A stretch of DNA of 64,000 bases. Origin: Bacillota bacterium (lineage in GTDB: Bacteria; Bacillota; Clostridia; TANB77; CAG-465). The stretch is from assembly GCA_023460515.1 (NCBI GenBank), contig JAEWPS010000059.1, positions 1 to 64,000 of the forward strand, written 5' to 3'. Position numbers and translations under genes: made by a program. Below the pieces are notes generated by a model. That model ran no database searches and was not told the origin of the DNA. It saw only the letters and a list, made by a program, of their open reading frames with translations. Shown here piece by piece: positions 52,506 to 61,003 of the stretch (positions within the stretch are counted from its first letter, which is position 1; each line of letters opens with the position of its first letter).

Positions 52506-53725
52506 GAGATACAATAATTGTAATGACACACACAATTAAAGAGCGTCTGATGAAAAAGTCATTTATTATTTCAAATTTAATAATGTTTGCTATAATAATA
52601 ATTATGTTTAATATTCCAAATATAATGGAAAAAACAAAAGGTGATGAGACTAAAGATGTTTTAATTGTGGACAGTTCTAATATATTTGAAAATAGTTTAT
52701 CAACATTAAATAGCATGGGATTAGAATATAACTTCTTAATTGAGAATAACTCAACAAGTGATGAAGATATAAAAAATAGAATAGATAATAAAGAAATTCT
52801 AGGATCAGTAACAATATTTAGAGATGGTAAAGATGTAAAATTTAATTACGTAGTATCTGAGATAGGTAAAGGACCTGACCCAAAAGTTTTACAAAGTTTA
52901 TTTTCAAAAATAATTTTCAACGTAGAAGTTTCAAAACTAAATTTAACTTCGGATCAATTGAGTAGTATTAATACACAAGTCATTTATGATGTAAAGACAG
53001 TAACAGGTGAGGAAGCACCAGAAATTTCATTTGCTATAATAATACTTTCTATAGGATTATTCTTTGCAATATATTTTTGTGCTTATCAAGTTTCTGCGGA
53101 AGTTACGATGGAAAAAACTTCAAAGATAATGGAAACTTTAGTTACTTCAACTAGTCCAAAACATATTGTATTAGGTAAAACAATAGGAACCGGTATAGTT
53201 GGATTAATTCAACTGCTGGCAACTACAATTGTTTCACTTATATCATACAAAGTATTTGCTGAAGGAAAGAGTACATTAGATTTCTTAGACTTTTCACAAG
53301 TTACACCATCTATAATTATTGCTGCATTTGCCTACTTTATATTAGGTTATACGTTATATGCATTTTTATATGCTTTAGTAGGTTCTACAGTAAGTAAACC
53401 GGAAGATATTCAATCAGCGAATGCACCAGTAGCTATGCTTTCAATGTTCGGATTTTATTTTGGATACTTTACAGTAATATTTGCACCAGCTGGTATGATG
53501 ACTAAAGTTGCTTCTTTACTGCCATTTTCATCACCATTTAGTATGCCTTTTAGAATGATGATGGTTAATGTACCTACATGGGAAGTACTTACTTCAGTAG
53601 CAATTTTAATTGTAACTATAATACTTGTTATTCAAATTTCAATTAGGATATATTCTGCTGCAGTATTACATTATGGTAGTAGAATAAGTGTAAAAGATTT
53701 GTTTAAATTGTATAAACAAAAATAA
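52502..53725 (+). CDS. ABC-2 transporter permease, NatB-like
   Basis: A 407-residue membrane subunit of the exporter: one N-terminal helix, a large outer loop (about 45-175), then five or six helices with VTMEKTSKIMETLVTSTSPKHIVLGKTIG between them, a block typical of NatB. ATG overlaps the natA stop. A strong terminator ends the operon. Confidence 0.92.
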   Translation: MRDTIIVMTHTIKERLMKKSFIISNLIMFAIIIIMFNIPNIMEKTKGDETKDVLIVDSSNIFENSLSTLNSMGLEYNFLIENNSTSDEDIKNRIDNKEILGSVTIFRDGKDVKFNYVVSEIGKGPDPKVLQSLFSKIIFNVEVSKLNLTSDQLSSINTQVIYDVKTVTGEEAPEISFAIIILSIGLFFAIYFCAYQVSAEVTMEKTSKIMETLVTSTSPKHIVLGKTIGTGIVGLIQLLATTIVSLISYKVFAEGKSTLDFLDFSQVTPSIIIAAFAYFILGYTLYAFLYALVGSTVSKPEDIQSANAPVAMLSMFGFYFGYFTVIFAPAGMMTKVASLLPFSSPFSMPFRMMMVNVPTWEVLTSVAILIVTIILVIQISIRIYSAAVLHYGSRISVKDLFKLYKQK

Positions 53726-53743
53726 AATTTATATTTGATTATA

Positions 53744-53780
53744 AGAAAAGCTTAATATTTTATATATTAAGCTTTTTTGT
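53744..53780 (+). terminator. Terminator after natAB-like operon
   Basis: AAAAGCTTAATAT pairs with ATATTAAGCTTTT around a five-base loop and is followed by T. Confidence 0.9.
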
Positions 53781-53842
53781 TATGTGAATAACGATTTTTA
53801 TAATTATTGTTATAAAAGTAAATTGAAAATACTTGTAAAATC

Positions 53843-53871
53843 TTTACATTTAATATATTTTACTATATAAT
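53843..53871 (+). promoter_or_regulatory. Sigma-A promoter of second ABC module
   Basis: TTTACA (53843-53848), 17-base spacer, TATAAT (53866-53871). Confidence 0.82.
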
Positions 53872-53888
53872 ATACGCAGGTGATAAAT

Positions 53889-54785
53889 GTGTTAGAAGTT
53901 AAAAATATGACAAAAAAATTTGGTGACTATTTAGCAATAGATAATATTTCTTTTACTGCAAAAGAAGGTAGAATACTTGGAATATTAGGAAGAAATGGTG
54001 CGGGTAAGTCTACACTTTTTAGAAGTATTTTGAATATTGTTCAAAAAGATAAAGGAGAAGCCCTGTTGGATGGAGAATCTATAAATTATTCTATACTAGA
54101 CAGAGTTGGATATTTAATAGAAGAAGGTTCTTTAACTCCTGAATATACGGTATATAATCAATTTTCTACTTTTGGAATATTGAAAAATATGAGTGATGAT
54201 GAGATAACAACGTCATTAATATACTGGCTTAAAAAATTTGATATGTTAGAATATTTGAATATGAAAATAAAAAATATTTCTAAAGGAAACAGGCAAAAAC
54301 TACAGTTTATAGTTTCTGTTTTGCATAGTCCAAAATTATTAATACTAGATGAACCTTTTTCAGGGCTTGATCCAGTAAGTGTCGATGAATTAAAGAATGT
54401 TATATTAGAATTAAAAAAAGAAGGAATAACTATAGTTTTTTCATCTCACCAAATGGAACATGTGGAACTTTTATGTGATGATATATTGCTTATAAATAAA
54501 GGCAAAATGATACTTTATGGAGATTTGAATGAAATAAAGAATAGCTATGATAAAAAGAAAATTAGTGTGGTGGGCTCTTTAAATATAGATAAATTAAATA
54601 ATGAAAATATATTTAAAGTTGTAAATGATAAGCTTAATACTTATGAAATATATGTAAATGGCTCAAATAATGTAACAGATATTTTAGACCTAATAAAAGA
54701 ATTTGATGTTCAAAGTATAAATATTAATAATTTGAGTTTGGAAGATATCTTTATGGATAAGGCGGGTATCAAATATGAAGAATAA
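53889..54785 (+). CDS. ABC transporter ATP-binding protein
   Basis: A 298-residue ATPase close to the NatA-like one: Walker A GRNGAGKST, signature ISKGNRQKL, Walker B LLILDEPFSGLDP, switch SSHQM. GTG at 53889 follows AGGTGAT; the GTG at 53880 is inside the ribosome site. It overlaps the permease-protease gene by 11 bases. The similarity to the upstream ATPase suggests an old duplication. Confidence 0.9.
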   Translation: MLEVKNMTKKFGDYLAIDNISFTAKEGRILGILGRNGAGKSTLFRSILNIVQKDKGEALLDGESINYSILDRVGYLIEEGSLTPEYTVYNQFSTFGILKNMSDDEITTSLIYWLKKFDMLEYLNMKIKNISKGNRQKLQFIVSVLHSPKLLILDEPFSGLDPVSVDELKNVILELKKEGITIVFSSHQMEHVELLCDDILLINKGKMILYGDLNEIKNSYDKKKISVVGSLNIDKLNNENIFKVVNDKLNTYEIYVNGSNNVTDILDLIKEFDVQSININNLSLEDIFMDKAGIKYEE

Positions 54786-56928
54786 ACTATATAGATTAAC
54801 AGTTTTAGGTATTGAGCAAACATTAAAAATGAAATTTTTTGTTATATTAAATATAATAATGTTAATAGGAATTATTGGATTTGTGAATTTTGGAACTGTA
54901 AAACAAATAATTGAAAAAAATACTGGAAATAATATAGATAAAAACATACTAAAAGTAATGGTTCAGGATGAAACTGAAAGATTTACTGATCTTGTAAAAC
55001 TAAAAGAAATAAAAGACATAGAAGTTGTAGATTATTCTGAGCAAGGAGTGACTGAAGGTAAATCTTTAGTAGAAATTAAATATAACGATGTTAGTATTAT
55101 AAGTGCAAAAATAACATCTAATGAATATATTGAAGATAATAAATATTCAGAATTGCAGAATATAATAAATGAAATAAGAACTGATATATTTGTAGATAAA
55201 TATGAGGCTAACTTAAATGAGGTTCAGGAGCTAGGGAGTAATGTAAAAATAGAAAGAATAGTTCTTACATTAAATGCTACAGATTATGTTAAATATGAAC
55301 CAGTAGTAATGGTAATTGCATTTATAATGTATATGCTGTTTATATTTGTAGCTGCAACTATTTCATCAACAATAGGTATAGAGAAAATAAGTAAAACAAC
55401 AGAATATATGTTGACAGGAATAAGTGAAAAAGCATATTTATGGTATAACGTATTGCAAGTTAATATAGTATTTTTAATTCAAATGGTATTAAGTGGTGTA
55501 TATTACATCTTTGCTAATATAATTAGTAGTTTACTTATAATTAAATTTTTAGATGGTAGTGTAGGAAAAATAGGACAAATAGCAACTTTTAGTATGGACC
55601 CTATATTATTTAAGATAGTAGTTCTTACACTTATTCAAACCATACTTTGTGTACTGATATTGTCTATAGTACAAGCCATTATGACGTCTAAAGTTAATAA
55701 TATGACAGATATCTCAAATTCAAGTATGCTTGTAATTATGATAGTTGTGTTAGTATGTTTTGTAAGTCCTAATATAATTAATGTATCTGAAACTGTAAAT
55801 ATTTTTATTAAGATTATATCTTGTCTTCCTGTGTTATCTATTGTAATGGTACCCAAATTAATACTTATTCACCAAATAAGTAATGTAGGAATTGTATTAG
55901 CTGTTCTTTCTAATGTTGCTACACTAGTGTTTTTATCTATATTTGGTTCTAGATGGTTTAAAAGAGGATTACTAGATTCAGGTAATAGTAACAAGTCTGA
56001 TAAACGCAAAAAAGATGAAATATATGATATGAATAAATCTAAATTTAAAGAAACAATATTTAAAGTTAGTATTGCTATGTTAATGTACTTGGTAATTTCT
56101 AGTGCTTTAGGATTTATACTAATATTTATTAAAGGAGCATTTATATTAAGTACAAATATTACAAGTTTAATTAATATTATTATCTGGGTTGCCAGTATAT
56201 TACCTTCGTATTTCTATTTAAAACCTTTACATGTTAAAAGTAAAGAGGCGAGTAAGAAAGTAGCAATTAAAGATAAAATTAATTTGCTATTCAGTTGTAC
56301 ATTTTTAGTCATTGCTATACAGTTTATTATATCTTTTATAATAAAGGATAACTCGAAATTTGATATAGTAAACTTAATAGGTGCAGATTTTAAATCTATA
56401 ATAGGAATTTTACTATTTATAATTCAAGTTGCAATACTTCCGGCAATATTTGAGGAGCTGCTATTTAGGGGTGCTATGCTTAAAGTACTTAATAAGTTTG
56501 GAAATTTAGCTTCGATATTAATAACTGCTTTTTGTTTTGGTTTAATGCACCAAAACTTAACACAAGGGATATTTGCATTTTTATTAGGAATAATATTAGC
56601 ATTTATAACAATTAAAACAAAATCGATAATTCCAGCTATGATAATTCATTTCTTAAATAACTTTGTTTCTGTAATTGCTGTTATAGCTACTGAAATAAAT
56701 AATAGTATAATGATAAATATTGTTAATATAGCAGTATTTGCGGTTGTATTAACGTCTGGTATATATTTTGTTAAAAATATGTTAGTTAATAGAAAAATAT
56801 TTAAGTTGGAAAATACTGAAATTAAAATTAAAAATATACTTGGCTCTATATTTACACAATATATAGTTGTAATTACATTATTGCTATACGTTATAATTAC
56901 AATATACATGGAAATGTTACTATTTTAA
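54775..56928 (+). CDS. ABC-2 permease fused to CPBP intramembrane protease
   Basis: A 717-residue protein with two parts. About residues 1-420 form an ABC-2/NatB-like permease with an N-terminal helix, an outer domain (about 45-165) and multiple helices. About 430-717 form a CPBP (Abi) glutamic-type intramembrane protease with EELLFRGA, FGLMHQN and the HFLNN motif. Such proteases process bacteriocin precursors or give bacteriocin immunity. The fusion suggests export coupled with cleavage, or self-protection. No precursor peptide gene was seen. Confidence 0.85.
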   Translation: MKNKLYRLTVLGIEQTLKMKFFVILNIIMLIGIIGFVNFGTVKQIIEKNTGNNIDKNILKVMVQDETERFTDLVKLKEIKDIEVVDYSEQGVTEGKSLVEIKYNDVSIISAKITSNEYIEDNKYSELQNIINEIRTDIFVDKYEANLNEVQELGSNVKIERIVLTLNATDYVKYEPVVMVIAFIMYMLFIFVAATISSTIGIEKISKTTEYMLTGISEKAYLWYNVLQVNIVFLIQMVLSGVYYIFANIISSLLIIKFLDGSVGKIGQIATFSMDPILFKIVVLTLIQTILCVLILSIVQAIMTSKVNNMTDISNSSMLVIMIVVLVCFVSPNIINVSETVNIFIKIISCLPVLSIVMVPKLILIHQISNVGIVLAVLSNVATLVFLSIFGSRWFKRGLLDSGNSNKSDKRKKDEIYDMNKSKFKETIFKVSIAMLMYLVISSALGFILIFIKGAFILSTNITSLINIIIWVASILPSYFYLKPLHVKSKEASKKVAIKDKINLLFSCTFLVIAIQFIISFIIKDNSKFDIVNLIGADFKSIIGILLFIIQVAILPAIFEELLFRGAMLKVLNKFGNLASILITAFCFGLMHQNLTQGIFAFLLGIILAFITIKTKSIIPAMIIHFLNNFVSVIAVIATEINNSIMINIVNIAVFAVVLTSGIYFVKNMLVNRKIFKLENTEIKIKNILGSIFTQYIVVITLLLYVIITIYMEMLLF

Positions 56929-57019
56929 ACATTCAATTACAAAAATCTCCATTATCTCTTGATAATTAAACTAAATTAATATATAATATAGTTATTAATA
57001 TGGAATTGAGTGATATAAA

Positions 57020-57421
57020 TTGGATGAATATATAGATAAAATAGATTTACAAATTGTTTCTAATCAAACATTAGCTTTTATTGGTGATGCAGTGTTTAAT
57101 ATATATATAAGAACTTATCTAGCAAGTAAAAGCAATTTACAAACTGGACTTCTACATAAACAGTCTATAAAATACGTAAGTGCTAAAGCACAATCTAAAA
57201 TTATAGACCATATAGTAGAAAATTTAACTGAAGATGAAGTAAATATATATAAAAGGGGTAGAAATACTAATATAACAACAGTATCTAAGAATGTTGATGT
57301 TATTGAATATAAAAAAGCAACTGGATTTGAGGCTTTAATAGGTGAATTATATATACAGAAAAAAATAGATAGATTAGAAGAAATAATAAAAATATCTATA
57401 AAAATAGTTGAAACTAATTAG
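57020..57421 (+). CDS. mrnC: Mini-ribonuclease III
   Basis: A 133-residue RNase III catalytic domain without a dsRNA-binding domain. It matures 23S rRNA ends in Firmicutes. Motifs: LAFIGDAVFNIYIRTYL with the metal-binding D, and ATGFEALIGELYIQK with the catalytic E. TTG at 57020 follows GAGTGAT. It usually follows cysS; here it follows an ABC module instead. Confidence 0.94.
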   Translation: MDEYIDKIDLQIVSNQTLAFIGDAVFNIYIRTYLASKSNLQTGLLHKQSIKYVSAKAQSKIIDHIVENLTEDEVNIYKRGRNTNITTVSKNVDVIEYKKATGFEALIGELYIQKKIDRLEEIIKISIKIVETN

Positions 57422-57455
57422 TATATTTGAGTTGATAAATGTGGGAGTGTAGTGT

Positions 57456-58001
57456 ATGAGTGAAAAGATTAAGGTAGAAGAAAATTTAGATGAAATTATA
57501 AAAAATGTTGTAAAAGATATTAAAAAAAATAAGAGTTTATCTACTCAAGAAATAGATAAACTTATGAATGACGCAAATGAAAATATAGAATTTACAAAAG
57601 TAATAAGTGATATAAAATTAGAATCACCGGATAATAGGGTTATTTTTGTGGACGGTAATGAACAATTAATGTATGATCATGGTGAATTTTTTATCTGTGA
57701 TACGGTGGATTCTAGAAAACTTAAGAAAAAAATCAAAAGAAAAGAAGCTACAGAAAGATATATTGAGTATTTTATACGTTATCAATTGAATCCTATAATT
57801 GAACAAAAAAATATGTATAATATAAGTAAAACTATAACTAAAAATGAGAATGAAAAGTCAGTTGTAAGTAAAGTTAAGACTGTTGAAAAAGGGGTAGATA
57901 AAAAAATAGATGTTAAGCCTAAAGCTGAAGTTAAACAAAAAAATGAAACAGAAAAGGTTAAAGTAACATCTAAAAAGGTTAAGGATGATTTAACAAGATA
58001 A
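57456..58001 (+). CDS. Lysine-rich protein of unknown function
   Basis: A 181-residue protein: a charged helical start (EIIKNVVKDIKKNKSLS), a small central domain (VIFVDGNEQLMYDHGEFFICD, then RKLKKKIKRKEATERYIEYFIRYQL), and a very lysine-rich disordered tail. The tail suggests RNA or DNA binding. Its place after mini-RNase III hints at RNA metabolism, but nothing is recognised. Confidence 0.6.
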   Translation: MSEKIKVEENLDEIIKNVVKDIKKNKSLSTQEIDKLMNDANENIEFTKVISDIKLESPDNRVIFVDGNEQLMYDHGEFFICDTVDSRKLKKKIKRKEATERYIEYFIRYQLNPIIEQKNMYNISKTITKNENEKSVVSKVKTVEKGVDKKIDVKPKAEVKQKNETEKVKVTSKKVKDDLTR

Positions 58002-58016
58002 AAGGAGATAATATTT

Positions 58017-58322
58017 ATGGAAAAATCATATTTTGATGGTAAATTACTTCAATATCTAGGATGGTTAATATTAGGAGCTTTAATAACGTTTTGTACTTTA
58101 GGAATTTGTTATCCATGGGCGTTATGCATGATCTATGGATGGAAAATACGTCATACTGTAATAAATGGAAAAAGACTTGAATTTGATGGTAGCGCAATTG
58201 GACTTTTTGGACAATGGGTAAAATGGTTTTTATTGTGTATAATTACTCTAGGTATATATTCATTTTGGTTACAAATAGCTTTAGAAGAGTGGAAAGTAAA
58301 ACATACTTACTTTGCTAACTAG
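58017..58322 (+). CDS. DUF898-like membrane protein
   Basis: A 101-residue protein resembling a half-length DUF898 (YjgN) family member, with two helices (about 15-38 and 65-88). Blocks: SYFDGKLLQYLGWLILG, TLGICYPWALCMIYGWKIRHTVINGKRL and TLGIYSFWLQIALEEWKVKHT. Such small forms are frequent in Clostridia; function is unknown. ATG follows AAGGAGAT. A terminator follows. Confidence 0.8.
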   Translation: MEKSYFDGKLLQYLGWLILGALITFCTLGICYPWALCMIYGWKIRHTVINGKRLEFDGSAIGLFGQWVKWFLLCIITLGIYSFWLQIALEEWKVKHTYFAN

Positions 58323-58328
58323 GAATAA

Positions 58329-58363
58329 GAACTTGTGATAATTTTTATCACAAGTTTTTTTAT
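58329..58363 (+). terminator. Terminator before the Bce-type system
   Basis: AACTTGTGATAA pairs with TTATCACAAGTT around a short loop and is followed by T. Confidence 0.9.
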
Positions 58364-58375
58364 ATAATTATACTA

Positions 58376-58404
58376 TTGAAATTAAAGGGTTTTAATAGTA
58401 TAAT
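58376..58404 (+). promoter_or_regulatory. Sigma-A promoter of the Bce-type regulator operon
   Basis: TTGAAA (58376-58381), 17-base spacer, TATAAT (58399-58404). Confidence 0.82.
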
Positions 58405-58429
58405 TATATTTAATACTGGGAGGAAATTT

Positions 58430-59098
58430 ATGTATAAAATTTATATTGTTGAAGATGATGATAAAATAAAAAATGAGTTGGGTATTTTTTTATCTAAAAA
58501 CGGATATGAAATAGAAAAGATAGAGACATTTAATAACATTGTAGAAAACATTGTAAATTCTAATTCTGATTTAGTTTTATTAGATATAAATCTTCCTAGA
58601 TATGATGGATATTATATATGTAAAGAATTAAGAAAAGTATCTGATATTCCAATAATAATAGTTACTAGTAGAAATAGTGAAATAGATGAACTTATGAGTA
58701 TGAATATTGGAGCAGATGATTTTATAACAAAACCATATAGCGTGCAAATATTACTAGCAAGAATTGAAGCAATATTTAAGCGAGTTAATAAAACAAATAA
58801 TAGTTCTATTATAAACTTTAATGGAATTAAGTTTGATCTTTCAAAAAGTATTATAGAATTTGAGAAAGAAACTATTGAGCTTAGCAAAAATGAAACAAAA
58901 ATATTGCACTACTTACTTAAAAATAAAGGATCTATAGTTTCAAGGGAAGAAATAATGGTATATTTATGGGACAGTGAAATGTTTGTAGATGATAATACTC
59001 TTACAGTTAACATTAATAGACTTAGAAAAAAGTTAAGTGATATAGGAAAAAAAGATATTATTGAAACCAAGAGAGGACAGGGTTATATAATATTATGA
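58430..59098 (+). CDS. BceR-like response regulator
   Basis: A 222-residue OmpR-family regulator: receiver with YIVEDDDKI, D in LVLLDINLP, T in IVTSR, K in TKPYS; winged helix with SKNETKILHYLL and DDNTLTVNINRLRKKL. It is paired with a short intramembrane-sensing kinase and a BceAB-type transporter. The best reading is control of antimicrobial-peptide detoxification. ATG at 58430 follows GGGAGG. It overlaps the kinase by four bases. Confidence 0.9.
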   Translation: MYKIYIVEDDDKIKNELGIFLSKNGYEIEKIETFNNIVENIVNSNSDLVLLDINLPRYDGYYICKELRKVSDIPIIIVTSRNSEIDELMSMNIGADDFITKPYSVQILLARIEAIFKRVNKTNNSSIINFNGIKFDLSKSIIEFEKETIELSKNETKILHYLLKNKGSIVSREEIMVYLWDSEMFVDDNTLTVNINRLRKKLSDIGKKDIIETKRGQGYIIL

Positions 59099-60105
59099 AT
59101 TTAATAGATTATTTAAAAGATAGAGTAATAGAAATATTAATGTATTTATTACTTATGATTTTTGTAATAGTAGTATTGAAAATTTTTGATGTAAATATTT
59201 TTCTTATTGTATATATTCCTATATTTATTACAATAGCTGCTATTATTGTTTTATTTCATGACTACTTTAGAAAGTATTATTTCTATAATGAATTACTTTC
59301 AAATTTAGAAAGTTTAGATAAGAAATTTTTAATACAAGAAATGATAAAAAAACCAGACTTTTTAGATGGTAAAATATTATACGAAATAATACATGAAGCT
59401 AATAAATCTATGCTTGAAAATGTTAATTCATATAGATATACTAAAGAGGAATTTAGAGAATATATAGAAATGTGGGTTCATGAAATTAAAACTCCAATTT
59501 CTTCTAGTAAATTAATAGTTGAAAATAATAAAAATGATATAACCTCTAATATAGATGAAGAACTTGATAAAATAGATAATTATATAGAACAGGTACTGTA
59601 TTATTCAAGGAGCGATAATGTAGAGAAAGATTATACAATAAAGGAAATAATATTAGAGCAAGTTGTAAATAATGTCATATTAAAAAACAAAAGAGATTTT
59701 ATATATAAGAATATATTGTTAGATATAAAAGATTTAAACATTAATGTAAACAGCGATAGCAAATGGTTAGAATATATAATAAATCAGATAGTAACAAACA
59801 GTATAAAATATTCAAAACAAGAAAACGCTATAGTTAGAATATATTCTATAAAAAATAGAGAGAATGTACAGTTATTTATTGAAGATAATGGTATCGGAAT
59901 AGATAAAAAAGATTTGAGTAGAGTATGGAATAAAAGTTTTACAGGTGAAAATGGCAGAAAAAAATATAATTCAACTGGAATGGGACTATATCTTTGTAAA
60001 AAATTAATTGAAAAATTAGGACATAGTATAGATATAGATTCTAAATTAGATAAAGGCACGATTATTAAAATTACTTTTCCTACAGGTAGTTTTAATAAAA
60101 TATAA
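59095..60105 (+). CDS. BceS-like intramembrane-sensing histidine kinase
   Basis: A 336-residue kinase with two N-terminal helices (about 14-31 and 35-54) and nearly no outer loop, so sensing relies on the BceAB transporter. HisKA has WVHEIKTPISSSK with the phospho-histidine; the ATPase has NQIVTNSIKYS, DNGIGI and STGMGLYL. The start overlaps the regulator stop (ATGA). This layout is typical of BceS-type kinases. Confidence 0.92.
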   Translation: MNLIDYLKDRVIEILMYLLLMIFVIVVLKIFDVNIFLIVYIPIFITIAAIIVLFHDYFRKYYFYNELLSNLESLDKKFLIQEMIKKPDFLDGKILYEIIHEANKSMLENVNSYRYTKEEFREYIEMWVHEIKTPISSSKLIVENNKNDITSNIDEELDKIDNYIEQVLYYSRSDNVEKDYTIKEIILEQVVNNVILKNKRDFIYKNILLDIKDLNINVNSDSKWLEYIINQIVTNSIKYSKQENAIVRIYSIKNRENVQLFIEDNGIGIDKKDLSRVWNKSFTGENGRKKYNSTGMGLYLCKKLIEKLGHSIDIDSKLDKGTIIKITFPTGSFNKI

Positions 60106-60139
60106 TTTTCGAAATATGCTTGTAAAAGAGCATGTTTTT

Positions 60140-60174
60140 TATCTTACAAAATTGTAAGATAAATGTAAGATAAA
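60140..60174. promoter_or_regulatory. BceR-type operator with extra half-site
   Basis: TATCTTACAA (60140-60149) and TTGTAAGATA (60152-60161) form a perfect inverted repeat with TTACA-N4-TGTAA at its core. The unit TGTAAGATAAA occurs twice in tandem (60153-60163 and 60164-60174). It lies just before the -35 box of the transporter promoter, the usual activator position. Confidence 0.75.
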
Positions 60175-60178
60175 TAGA

Positions 60179-60207
60179 TTGTTAAAATGAATATATAGTA
60201 GTATAAT
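60179..60207 (+). promoter_or_regulatory. Promoter of bceAB-like operon
   Basis: TTGTTA (60179-60184), 17-base spacer, TATAAT (60202-60207), right behind the operator. Confidence 0.78.
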
Positions 60208-60235
60208 GTACGTATAAAATAAAGGAGATATGTAT

Positions 60236-61003
60236 ATGAGCAAAGTATTAAAAATAGAAAAAGTAGAAAAATGTTATGGTAATAAGGGGAATTTAACCAA
60301 AGCCGTAAATAATATTAGTTTTGAAGTAGAAAAAGGTGAATTCATCGGTATTATGGGGGTATCTGGTAGTGGTAAAACAACATTACTTAATTGTATATCT
60401 ACTATAGATAATGTTACTAGTGGACACATTTATGTAAATGATGAAGATATAACAAAATTGAAAGGTTCTAAACTTACTAAATTCAGAAGAGAGGAATTAG
60501 GATTTATATTTCAAGATTTTAATCTTTTAGATACACTAACTGCATATGAGAATATAGCTTTAGCTTTGACAATACAAAGGATAAAACCTAAATTAATAGA
60601 AGAAAAAGTAAAAGATATATCTAAAAAACTTGGCATTTATGATATCTTAGAAAAATACCCATATCAATTATCCGGGGGACAAAAACAAAGAGTAGCATCT
60701 GCTAGAGCTATAATTACAGATCCTGCTTTAGTACTTGCTGATGAACCAACAGGTGCACTGGATTCGAAATCTGCAAGAATGCTATTAGAAAGTTTTGAAA
60801 TTTTAAATAGAAATTTAAATACTACTATATTAATGGTGACACATGACGCATTTACGGCAAGTTATGCAGATAGAATAGTATTTATTAAAGATGGAGAAGT
60901 TTTTAATGAGATAATAAAAGGTGAGGATACTAGAAAAGAATTTTTTGATAAAATTATAAATGTAGTTACACTTCTTGGGGGTGAACTAAATGATGTCATT
61001 TAA
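60236..61003 (+). CDS. BceA-like ABC transporter ATP-binding protein
   Basis: A 255-residue ATPase of the MacB/BceA type: Walker A GVSGSGKTTLL, FIFQDFNLLDTLTAYEN Q-loop, signature LSGGQKQRVA, Walker B LVLADEPTGALDSKSA and TMLMVTHD-type switch. It powers removal of peptide antibiotics from lipid targets and signals flux to the kinase. ATG at 60236 is seven bases after AGGAGA; the ATG at 60230 is too close. It overlaps the permease gene. Confidence 0.93.
   Translation: MSKVLKIEKVEKCYGNKGNLTKAVNNISFEVEKGEFIGIMGVSGSGKTTLLNCISTIDNVTSGHIYVNDEDITKLKGSKLTKFRREELGFIFQDFNLLDTLTAYENIALALTIQRIKPKLIEEKVKDISKKLGIYDILEKYPYQLSGGQKQRVASARAIITDPALVLADEPTGALDSKSARMLLESFEILNRNLNTTILMVTHDAFTASYADRIVFIKDGEVFNEIIKGEDTRKEFFDKIINVVTLLGGELNDVI

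Noticed and set aside
51609..54785. The two ABC modules as a single operon
   Set aside because: A strong terminator (53744-53780) and a new sigma-A promoter (53843-53871) separate them.
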